From positions 1 through 64,000 of the forward strand of contig CAXSCR010000010.1 of the NCBI GenBank assembly GCA_964235605.1: DNA of 64,000 nucleotides, written 5' to 3'. Under the pieces are notes generated by a model. The model was not told where the DNA came from, did no database searches, and was given only the letters and a program-made list of their open reading frames with translations. Both the position numbers and the translations under genes were made by a program. The DNA is from DATCRE01 sp964235605. GTDB taxonomy: Bacteria > Bacteroidota > Bacteroidia > Cytophagales > Cyclobacteriaceae. Below, piece by piece: positions 1-10,050 of the stretch. Position 1 is the first letter of the stretch; each line of letters opens with the position of its first letter.

Positions 1-494
1 TAATCTAGGAGCGACAGGAGGCTTAAAAAGTGGTTATATTGAAATAGTGCGATAGCCCAAATAATACCTGAAGCTGGGCAGCCTTTAATCACTTCCCCAA
101 TTCTGTCTTAGCGCGTTTTACTCACTTCCAATTCCGCTGCTACCCGTCAGATATAGGCATGTTTTTCTGTAATTTTTTTTTGCCTTATTATAATTATCAT
201 TTGTTGTCCGATTAACAGAGAAATCGCTTTTAAGTTTTTAATTTCAACCTTATAGCTTCTGCTGATAGCTTTGAGTTGCTATCTCGATTTAAAGTTTTAT
301 GCAGGTGACTCACTGTCGGGCTCATGTTAAGGATTTGTATTTCTTGACCCAAATTAAAGCGTGGCTACATAGAAATAATCAGATAAATATTGAAGTTGAA
401 ACTCCCTATAAATTATTATATTGGTACTTAATTACTTTTAAATACAATAGCTTAAATGGGCAACAGTAGCTATCACTAAGTTTTTTTTTAAAGC
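1..494. other. Gene-free AT-rich leader region
   Basis: No supported gene lies here. The stretch has short homopolymer runs and one copy of a dispersed repeat (221-350, listed separately). The last ~100 bases are very AT-rich and probably hold the promoter of the giant gene that starts at 495. I could not pick a convincing TAnnTTTG box. Confidence 0.6.
221..350 (+). repeat. Dispersed intergenic repeat, copy 1
   Basis: This is one of five related copies in the window; the others are at 18758-18931, 49072-49236, 50232-50398 and 52387-52440. Shared blocks in order are AAATCGCTTTTAAG, TTTTTAAT.TCAA, TATAGCTT, a GCT/AGC-rich block, CTCGATTT, TTATGCAGGTGACTCAC, and AAGGATTTGTATTTCTTGACC. Here CGCTTTTAA at the left is mirrored by TTAAAGCG just past the right end (near 354-361), which suggests degenerate terminal inverted repeats. 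The copy is non-coding. Confidence 0.75.
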
Positions 495-3400
495 ATGAGA
501 ATATTTTTTTGTTTAATAGTACTTATATTATGTTCACAACTTACAGTAGCTCAGAGCAGTAGCAGTCAAGCCTACCTGGAATTGGCAGATTCGCTTTATC
601 AGCATCATAATTACCAGTATGCGGCGAATTATTACGAGAAAGCGATTAAGAACGCAAAGAATCCGGCAGAGATAATGTTATATATAGCTCAGTGCTATAG
701 TAGGTTGAATAACATTAAAGACGCCGAAAAATGGTATACAAATGCGGAAGCAAATAAAGCTTCTTTTTCTCATGCCGATATAAATCAATTCGTTGAGGTG
801 CTTATGATGTCTCAAAAGCGTCGAGAAGCTGAAACGATTTTGATAGAATACTTACAAAATGATCCTGACGCAACATTTGCTAAACGAATACTTGATGATG
901 TAAGAAACTACCATAAATATTATAAAGATTCAGCGGTTTTTGTGGTAAAACCGCTTTCAATTAACACACCTCAATCTGAATTTGCGCCTGCTTATTACAA
1001 AGATGGTATCGTGTTTTCTTCTGCGCAACAAAGGGGTTTGATCAAACCCAAGTATCATTATGATAATAGTCATTTTCTCAATTTGTACTACAGCCAAAAG
1101 ATCAGCGAATCAGCTTTTAAGAAACCCGTACTATTAGAGGATAAATTAAATGCACGCTATCACGATGGCCCTGCTGCCTTTTATAGTGGCAGCGAAAGAA
1201 TGGTTATCACACGCAATCAGACTAACCCAGCGTCGGGCAAAAGGAATTTGAAAATATGGCATCTTGGTTTGTTTGATGCGCAACGCAGTCAGGATAAATC
1301 AAAGACCTGGCAATTATCGCTTTTGCCATTCAATGAGTCTACCGCATCATTTGCACATCCCTCAATTTCTGAGGATGGGACGGTATTATATTTTATTTCT
1401 GACATGCAAGGTGGGTATGGCGGTACCGATTTATATCGCGTAGAAAAAACCAATGGTGAGTGGGGAAAGCCATTTAATCTAGGCGCTTCCATTAATACCG
1501 CACGTAATGAAGTGTTTCCGTTTTTTGTAAATGGAACATTATACTTTGGTTCAGAAGGTCATGGTGGTTTAGGTGGTATGGATATCTTTAAGAGCCGCCA
1601 GACAGCAAATGGTTTCGCTGAGGCTATTAACATGGGATATCCCATTAATACCAACCTTGATGACTTCAGTTACATAACAGCTTCCGATCAACTAAGTGGT
1701 TATTTCGCATCAGACCGTAATGGAAATGATGACTTGTTTGCTTTTTATAAGCAACAGACACCATTTAATATGAAATTAGATATTTATGATGGCGAAAACA
1801 TGCTTGAACTTTCTAATGCAGAAATTCAAATAGTGACTGACATTGGATATGACACTACCTTATTCTCCAACAACTTAGGTGTTGCTCAACTTCAGCTACC
1901 TGAAGAAGCAACCTATGTGGCGGTTGTTCATAAGGAATCCAGAGTAGGTATGATTTCTGGTTTAGCCAGAAATAAAAAAGAGGATAAAGTCAGACATCCA
2001 ATTGTTGTTTTTGGCGACACGACCCGAGTTGCTTGCATTGGTTTAGTTAAGGATGAAGAGGGTCTGCCTGCCAAGGCTTTTGATATTAGTATTTTAGATG
2101 AAACAACTGGCAAATTAATCTCGCATTATAAAAAAAGTTCAATTGTAAGTTTCCTAGGCTGGCAAGGTCGTAAGTACAAAGTCAAAATACAAAATGAGGT
2201 GGGTGATAGTACGTTGTATGAGGCCAACCTTCAGTCTAATGAAGCAAGATCCAAAAGATGGATAATGGTTCTTAAGAAACCCCCTACCGTAATGACTTTA
2301 TCTGCACGTGTTTTTAATGAAGCCAGCATGCAGCCCTTACCTGGCGCACAAATTAAAATTACCAGTTTCGCAGCGCCTGATCAGGATTTAATAGCCAATG
2401 CAGCGGGAGTTGTTGATTTTACATTACCACTAGGTTCGGCTTACATGGTAACGGCCTCCAGCGGCGATCTTACTGGTATGATTTCGGGCATAGTTGAAGT
2501 CGGATCAGATAAGGCATCGACCATATATGAAATACCAGCAAGGGGTGATTCACAGCAATCCACACCGTTTATTTTGTTGGTAACAAATAAATCTGGCGAT
2601 GTTTTAGAAGAGGCAAACGCAAAAGTTATTGAAAAGGCAACGCAGCGCAAAGTTCGTTCCGAAATGAAAGATGGGATTTTAACATTCCATCCCGAGCGAG
2701 GCATGGAGTACACCGTCACTGTATCTAAAAAACATTATCAGACAGAGTCAATAGACATAACCATATCAGAACAAGGTGCAGACATTGAGAAAGCTGCTAT
2801 AGCACTCGTTGAAAATCGACCTGTAATATATGCAATGGCTGCCCGTATTTTTAAGTCCGAAGATAATTCTCCTTTAGCAAACGCGGAAGTAAAGATTATG
2901 ACATTTGAGTCTGATGACCTTATCGTTATTGCTAGTGATTCTGGCGTTGTTGACTTTACCCTACCAGAAGGAACGGCTTATATGCTTATGGCAAGTAAGG
3001 ATGGTTATACAGGTATGCATTCAGGTATGGTTGAACCAGGAACAGATAGGGCTTCTATTATTCATCCTATATCGGCGCAAGGCGACCCTAAAAACAAATT
3101 GCCTATTGTAACTTTTATTACCAATGAGGACGGCGAGGTTTTAGCAACAGCCCAAGTTCATGTTATAGATGAAGCTAGCGGAAAGAAGATTTCTTCAGAT
3201 TTTATTGATGGTATCCTAAGTTTTTATGGTAATAAAGGAAAGTCATATAATGTTGTGGTTGCCAATAAAGGGTACGAGTCCTCTTCAACTAAAGTCCAAG
3301 TTTCTGATATTGGCAATGAAGCAGAAAAGTTAAACATTGCATTAGTCAAAGAAATGCCAGCACTACCGGTGGTTTATGCCATGGCAGCGCGTGTAATAAA

Positions 3401-6400
3401 TTTGTCTAATCAATTGCCGTTAGGTGGTGCAAACATAAAGTTAATGACTTTTGATGTGCCCGATGTTGAGCTTGTCGCTAACGAAGAAGGAATCGTTGAT
3501 TTTTCGCTTTTAGAGGGTACTGCTTATGTTGTTATAGCCGATAAGGATGGCTTTAGTGGAATGCATTCTGGTATCGTTGAAACAGGGTCAGATAAAGCTT
3601 CTATTATTCACACCATTTCTGCTCATGGCGATACAGAGAATAGATTACCAGTTGTAAGTTTTGTTAGTGATAAGGAAGGTAAGATGCTGACAGATGCCCA
3701 GGTTAAGGTAGTTGAACAAGAGACTGGTAAGAATATTTCTTCACAATCTATTGATGGCGTTGTAAGCTTCTATGGTGATAAGGGTAAGTCGTACAACATT
3801 ATGGTTGAAAGCCATGGGTATGAGCCTGCTTTCACACAAGTGCAGGTCCTTGAAAAAGCATCTGAAGTTGAAAAACTAAGCATTTCGTTAGCATCGCTAG
3901 AATCAACTAAGGAGGATCCTTATCAAATGGCAGCACGGGTAGTTAAATTTTTAGGGCAATCACCTTTAGCTGGCGCCCAGATTAAAATTATGACTTTTGA
4001 TGCCGCTGATGTCGAGTTGGTTGCCAATGATTCCGGTGGTTTTGATTTCACGCTTTCAGAAGGTACTGCTTATGTTGTTATAGCTAATAAGGATGGATTT
4101 AGTGGAATCCATTCTGGTATAGTAGAAAAAGGAACAGACAAAGCATTTATCACTCACACCATTTCTGCGCATGATGATACTGAAAATAAATTACCAATTG
4201 TAAGTTTTATTATTGATAGTGAAGGAAATAGATTATCAGATGCGCAGGTTAACGTAAAGGAACAAGGTACCGGTCAGCTTATTCCTTCTCACGCTATTGA
4301 TGGTGTTGTAAGCTTCTATGGTGATAAAGGCAAATCGTATGACATTATGGTTAGCAGCCAAGGCTATGAGTCTGCTTCAACGCAAGTGCATGTGCTTGAC
4401 AAAGCTTCAGAAGTAGAAAAGATAAACATCGCATTGGCTGATCAAAAATCACTTCATCCTATTTCTTACGCCATGGCAGCACGCGTAGTTAAGTCATCAG
4501 ACCAGTCAGTCTTAGNNNNNNNNNNNNNNNNNNNNNNNNNNNNNNNNNNNNNNNNNNNNNNNNNNNNNNNNNNNNNNNNNNNNNNNNNNNNNNNNNNNNN
4601 NNNNNNNNNNNNNNNGTTCAGATAAGGCTTCAATGGTTCATGCCATCACCGCGCATGATGATACCGAGAATAAATTACCGATGGTAAGTTTTGTTACGAA
4701 CAAGGAAGGAGAGTTGCTTACCACGGCTAATGTTCATGTAACAGAACAAAAGACAGGCAAGAAAGTAACTTCAGAGTTTATAGATGGTATTCTAAGCTTC
4801 TATGGTGAAAAAGGAAAATCATATAACATTGCTGTCGCAGAGAAAGTACACGAATCTGTTTCCACGAAAGTGGTTGTTCCTCAAAAAGCATCGGAGTTAG
4901 AAAAGGTAAAAATTGAGTTGCCTGATAAACCAGTACAAGCAATTTCTTACGCCATGGCAGCACGCGTAGTTAAGTCATCAGACCAGTCAGTCTTAGCGGG
5001 TGCCAAGATTAAAGTTATGACTTTTGATGCAGCGGATATTGAATTAGTTGCTAACGAATTAGGTGTTGTTGACTTCGCGCTTTTAGATGGCACAGCATAT
5101 GTCGCTATAGCAGATAAAGACGGATTCAGCGGCATGCACTCGGGTATAGCTGAGAAAGGTTCAGATAAGGCTTCAATGGTTCATGCCATCACCGCGCATG
5201 ATGATACCGAGAACAAATTACCTGTTGTAAGTTTTGTTACGAACAAGGAAGGAGAGTTGCTAACCACGGCACATGTTAATGTAATCGAACAAGCTACTGG
5301 AAAGAAAATCTCTTCCGAATTTATAGAAGGAATTTTAAGTTTCTATGGTGAAAAGGGTAAGTCATATAATGTTGTGGTGACCAGTAAAGGTCACGAGTCT
5401 GCGTCTTCCAAAGTTCATGTTCCTGAAGGAGTTTCAGATGTTAAAAAAGTGGAGATCGCATTAGCCGAACAAAAGCCTGTGCAGACGGTTTCTTATCAAA
5501 TGGCTGCCCGTGTAGTTAAGTCACCAGATCAATTAGCCTTGGCAGGTGCACTAATCAAGATTATGACTTTTGATGCAGCGGATGTTGAACTAGTGGCCAA
5601 TGCGTCCGGCATTGTTGATTTCACGCTCTCAGAAGGCACCCCATATGTTATTATTGCTGATAAAGATGGTTATAGTGGTACACATTCCGGCATTGCTGAG
5701 CAGGGAGCAGATAAGACTTCTATCATTCACGCTATAGTTGCCTATAATGACATTGAAAACAAATTACCTATTGTAACTTTTGTTACTGACCAACAAGGCG
5801 AAGTTGTACCAACTGCACAGGTTAATGTTACTGAACAAAATTCAGGTAAGAAAGTATCGTCAGAATTCATTGACGGTATATTGAGTTTCTATGGTGAGAA
5901 AGGTAAATCATATAATGTTGCTGTTACAAGCAAAGGACATGAGTCTACTTCAGCCAAAGTGCATGTTCCTGAAAAAGCGACTGAAGTTGAAAAAGTAAAT
6001 ATTTCATTACTTGATCAAAAGCCAGTGAAACCTGTTATTTATCAAATGGCAGCTCGCGTTGTGAAGTCCTCTGATGAAATGCCTTTGGCGGCAGCTCAGG
6101 TTAAGATCATGACTTTTGATGCAGCAGATGTTGAACTTGTTACCAATGCATCAGGCATTGTTAATTTTAGCCTTTCGGCAGGTACCCCATACGTTATTAT
6201 CGCTGATAAAGATGGTTTTAGTGGAACACACTCTGGTATTGCTGAACAAGGAACAGATAAAGCAGCCATCATCCATAACATAACTGCCCATAATGATGTT
6301 GAAAACAAATTGCCTATTGTAAGTTTTGTTACTAACAAGGAAGGGGAAATGTTAACGTCTGCAGTAGTTAATGTTACTGAACAAAATACGGGCAATACAA

Positions 6401-8610
6401 TAACTTCAGAGTTTATTGATGGTATAGTAAGTTTTTATGGAGAAAAAGGTAAGTCATACAACATTGGCGTTAAGGATAAAGGACATGAATCAACCATCAC
6501 TCAAATACATGTTCCTGAACACGCTACAGTAGTTGAAAAAGTAGATATTTCATTGCCTGACCAAAAACCGGCACAACCTGTTATTTACCAAATGGCGGTA
6601 CGTGTAGTGAAGGCATCAGATCAATCAGCATTGGCGGGTGCGCAGATTAAGATTATGACATTTGATGCGCCGGATATGGAGCTGGTTGCCAACGAAGCAG
6701 GCGTTGTTGATTTCAGTCTTGTAGAAGGCACAGCTTATGTGGCTTTCGCAGATAAAGATGGGTTTACCGGAATACACTCTGGTATTGCAGAAACAGGAAC
6801 AGACAAATCCACAACCACGCATACCATCACGGTTCATAATGACATCGAAAATAAATTACCTATTGTAAGCTTTGTTACTAATCAGGAAGGGGAGATGTTA
6901 ACAACTGCAAATGTTCACGTAACAGAGAAGCTCACTGGTGAAAAGACACCATCTGAATTCAAAGAAGGTGTTTTAAGTTTTTATGGTGAAAAAGGAAAGG
7001 CTTATAATATATCCGTTGAAAGCATTAATCATCGTTCTACATTGTCTTACGTAAACGTGCCATTGGAAGCTACCGCTGTCGATAAAGTCACCATTGCATT
7101 GACTGAAAACAAATCGATGCAACCACCTGACCTTTATCAGATGTCTGCGCATGTATTTAAACTAGCTGACAACGCGCCTTTGGCGGGGGCAGAAATTAAG
7201 ATCATTACGTTCGAGGCTGATGATCGTGAATTGGTTACCGATAAGACAGGCAATGTAGACTTTTCGCTTGAAGAAGGTTCGCCATACGTTGTAATGGCAA
7301 CTAAAGATGGATTAAGTGGTATGCATTCAGGGTTAGTTGAGCCAGGAACAGATAAAGCTTCGATCGTTCATGCTATACCCGTGCATGGAGATCCAATAAA
7401 CTCCATACCTGTTGTCGGGCTTTTGAGTACGTATAACGAAGCAGTTGTCGATAAAACAATTGTGAAGATTGTTGATGTTTTAACAGGCAAGTCAATTGAC
7501 TTTATGCAATCTCATGGTGTGGTAACCTTCTTAGGTAAAAAAGGACATACTTACAATCTAGAAACAACCTCTCCATCTTCATCAAAGCAAACTAAGGAGA
7601 TTGAGGTAAAAGTTGATGCAACAAAACCCATACAATGGCAGCTAGAACTCCACGAAAATACCGATCAGACAGAAAGGCTAATAATATTTAACAACCTTAC
7701 TGAACCCGATCGTTATTTCTTGGTAAAGGGTAAAGAAAATCATGAAGTTGTTACGAGTGGAGATGGTTTGTATTTGCAAAATGGTGGTTTCAAGACTAAA
7801 TATTGTAAAGGCTCACTCGCTAAGTTAGATGAAGATCCTAAATCATTTATTAATGAGCATGGTTTAAAAATCAATGACGTTATCAGAATAAAAAATGTAT
7901 ACTTCGACTTTGATAAGAGCATTCTTGATGAGCATGATAAAACAGAATTGGATAAAATTAGCGTGCTGCTTCAGAGCAACACAAATTATAAATTACAAGT
8001 GAATACCCATGCCGATGATAGAGGGCGTGACAGTTATAATCAACGCTTGTCAGAAAAACGTGCCGCTGCTATCGTGAAATATTTGAATAGAAGCGTTTCA
8101 ACTAAACGATTGATTCCAAAAGCATATGGAGAATCAGTTTTAGCGGTACCATGCGTTACTGCTGCGTGTTCGGAAAATGATCATCAAAAGAATAGACGTG
8201 CTGAGTTTAGCTTACTATTAGGTGGGGAAGCAAATTCATTAGGAGAACATAGTGGTAACTATATACAATCAAAGCATGTCGCTAAGGGCAAAAATACAAA
8301 CTTAGAATATTCGAAAATCCTCGATATATATGGCAATAAAAAAATTGTAGGCCTGGAATTTAAAATAAACATTGGTGCTTACCGCTATAACTCATCTCTG
8401 GAGTTCCCTATGTTAAAAGGACTAGGTACAATAGAAGTGAGCAGCTTTGATGATATAACTTATTACTTGCTTTCGAGTTATCCTACGCTAAATAAAGCTG
8501 AGTCAGTTCGTGCTGACGTGATTCAAAAAGGCATTGCCGATGCATCGGTATCCATTTACTACATGGGTGAAAAGATATCGCTTTCTACGATGAAGTCTTT
8601 AATACAGTAG
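495..8610 (+). CDS. Giant PorE-like TPR / PD40 propeller / multi-CRD / OmpA envelope protein (interrupted by assembly gap)
   Basis: The domains run in this order. A signal peptide (about residues 1-20) is followed by TPR-like helices (~25-95) and PD40/WD40-type propeller blades with GGYGGTDLY, GGLGGMDIF and FASDRNGNDDLF motifs (~160-420). Then come about eleven tandem units of ~182 residues, an OmpA-C domain (bases ~7890-8220; FDFDKS, THADDRG and LSEKRA keep the peptidoglycan-binding Asp and Arg), and a C-terminal tail resembling a SPOR fold (FKINIGAYRYN). TPR, propeller, carboxypeptidase-regulatory-like domain and OmpA is the layout of PorE, a T9SS accessory protein that ties the machinery to peptidoglycan. 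Equating the two is inference; other TPR-PD40-OmpA paralogues exist in the phylum. A run of 100 N at 4516-4615 splits the frame. Replacing it with the 162 bases of the next unit restores one open frame of about 2,725 residues. Confidence 0.85.
1780..7600 (+). repeat. Tandem ~546-bp coding repeats (about 11 units)
   Basis: Successive units start their Y-x-MAARVVK-like signature near 2828, 3376, 3920, 4467, 4948, 5493, 6039, 6585 and 7134, giving a period of 543-549 bp. A first, divergent pair lies at ~1780-2800. Each unit has two ~90-residue halves. Half A ends in a DKDGFSGMHSG-type motif. Half B carries FxDGILSFYGEKGKSYN. The hydrophobic alternation suggests small beta-sandwich domains like carboxypeptidase regulatory domains. 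Units 5 and 6 are identical over at least 50 bp on each side of the N gap, so recent duplication or gene conversion is likely. Confidence 0.9.
4516..4615. other. Assembly gap (100 N) inside a collapsed repeat
   Basis: The 50 bases before the gap match 4947-4996 exactly, and the 55 bases after it match 5159-5213 exactly. In the intact downstream unit these flanks are separated by 162 bases (54 codons). The placeholder of 100 N is out of frame, while 162, or 162 plus whole units, is in frame. The gap is therefore a repeat-resolution failure and not a gene break. Confidence 0.92.
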
Positions 8611-8834
8611 TTGATATTGACTTTCTTTGCTGCTGTCAATCACCTGATCTATCGCCATCGCCCTTATTAATTCTTCACCCCGGTCTGTGTTCTCACCATT
8701 GCCGAGAACCTAACAAAATTTGCCGATTACAGTTTATACATAAAAACCGTAATAGAACGATCATTTCATTCTTCAGTATTTATCACCAACAATATCGAAT
8801 GGTTATTTAGCTATTACCGTTATTGGGAGGACAT

Positions 8835-8864
8835 AAAAAAAGTGAACTAGCAGAACTAGTTCAC
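8835..8864 (-). terminator. Rho-independent terminator of the minus-strand lipoprotein gene
   Basis: A perfect 9-bp stem (GTGAACTAG / CTAGTTCAC, 8842-8850 and 8856-8864) encloses a 5-base loop. Read on the minus strand it is followed by seven T (8835-8841). It lies 23 bases past the stop codon at 8887. Confidence 0.9.
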
Positions 8865-8886
8865 CTTGTTGAAAGCAGCATTAAAC

Positions 8887-9873
8887 TTAAGGCTGAACCT
8901 TAACGTCAATTGTTATGTAATTAGCTGGATCATTTCCCGGCATAGTGCTTTGAACGTGAATAAGTCCCTTCTTGCCATACTCATCAACAAACTCAAGAAC
9001 ATGGCCAGGTTGTAATGTCTTGGCAAAAGTATCAGTTGGTGTTGTGATGAAACTCAAATCAGCAGAAACATCAACAGCATTAAATTGATCAACCGTTAAA
9101 TCTGAATGTCTGAAATGGGTGATGTTTTTTGTTTCTGTAATCGCTTCAAGTGCTGCAATAGGGTAAGAGGAGGTGGAGTGCAACGCTGGACCACCGTCAG
9201 ATAAATTGATGTACCCAAAATCCCAATAAGAAATATACTCTGCTCCTTGACTGATTTTATAAACTTTACCATCTAAAAGTGATATAAATGACAGTGATGT
9301 TCCCTCACCTGCCGGTGCATACAATTTCACATCTTGATAAGATTTAACTTTTGCAACTGGATTCGTTGCCGTACCGTATTTTAATGTAATTGTACCTGCT
9401 GTACCTATAAGCCTTTTTGTTATATCGCGGAAATCACCAACACCACTAGTAACCCAAAATTTATAGACAACCGTTCCGTTAGCTCCGAATCCAGAGGGTA
9501 CTGGTAGTGCAAATTGATATGTAAAATCATTTGCGTTTTTTCCAGTTAAGTCTACTGAACCATCACCCTTTAAATCAATCTTGCTTTCTTCCGGTTTATA
9601 TATTTCTTCACCTTTTCCTCCAATATTCTGTGTTATATACAAGCGTGTCATATCATCTGTAGCCTTGAAATGAACATCAGCGATAATCTCATTTTGCGCT
9701 ACAGGGTCTACAGTAACATTCTCATTTGGATTCGCTTGTCCGGCTTGATCAACTGTTAATGTAACGTCTGCTGGTTGATCGGGCACTAATTCATCATTGT
9801 TGTCGCAACTAAATGTAAAAGCCACTAGAGCTAATAAAAGTAATCCGGTTAAATGTTTTCTTAATTTTGTCAT
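8887..9873 (-). CDS. Exported lipoprotein of unknown function
   Basis: This is a 328-residue protein. An N-terminal hydrophobic stretch ends in a lipobox-like FTFSC (Cys about residue 23), followed by an acidic DNNDE linker. This is typical of surface or periplasmic lipoproteins in Bacteroidota. The rest alternates beta-strand-like segments (for example VDVSADLSFIT, LEFVDEYGKKGLIHVQS). No catalytic motif was recognised and I cannot assign a family. It is a single-gene transcript: a strong terminator follows it at 8835-8864 and about 180 bases separate it from the end of the next minus-strand operon. An Ig-like or carbohydrate-binding surface protein is possible, but this is only a guess. Confidence 0.85.
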   Translation of the reverse strand: MTKLRKHLTGLLLLALVAFTFSCDNNDELVPDQPADVTLTVDQAGQANPNENVTVDPVAQNEIIADVHFKATDDMTRLYITQNIGGKGEEIYKPEESKIDLKGDGSVDLTGKNANDFTYQFALPVPSGFGANGTVVYKFWVTSGVGDFRDITKRLIGTAGTITLKYGTATNPVAKVKSYQDVKLYAPAGEGTSLSFISLLDGKVYKISQGAEYISYWDFGYINLSDGGPALHSTSSYPIAALEAITETKNITHFRHSDLTVDQFNAVDVSADLSFITTPTDTFAKTLQPGHVLEFVDEYGKKGLIHVQSTMPGNDPANYITIDVKVQP

Positions 9874-10050
9874 AAATGTTTTTTAAGTTTTTTTTATACT
9901 ATCTACAAGATATAAGAAGTAGAACGCAAATCCATGGATTTACCAATTCTATTCCCTATTAATATTATCATAAAATCATGCCAGCTGAGGTATGTCTTAA
10001 ACTTTTTTAAAAGCTGCTTCGGTGTCGTTCTAAACAATGTGCTTACCAAA

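Noticed and set aside
1780..7600. CRISPR-like or satellite repeat array
   Set aside because: The period is ~546 bp, coding and divergent, with no short identical repeats and unique spacers.
4633..8610. Separate gene starting after the N gap
   Set aside because: The Met lies in the middle of a repeat unit, there is no signal peptide, and a 162-bp gap fill joins it in frame with the upstream part.
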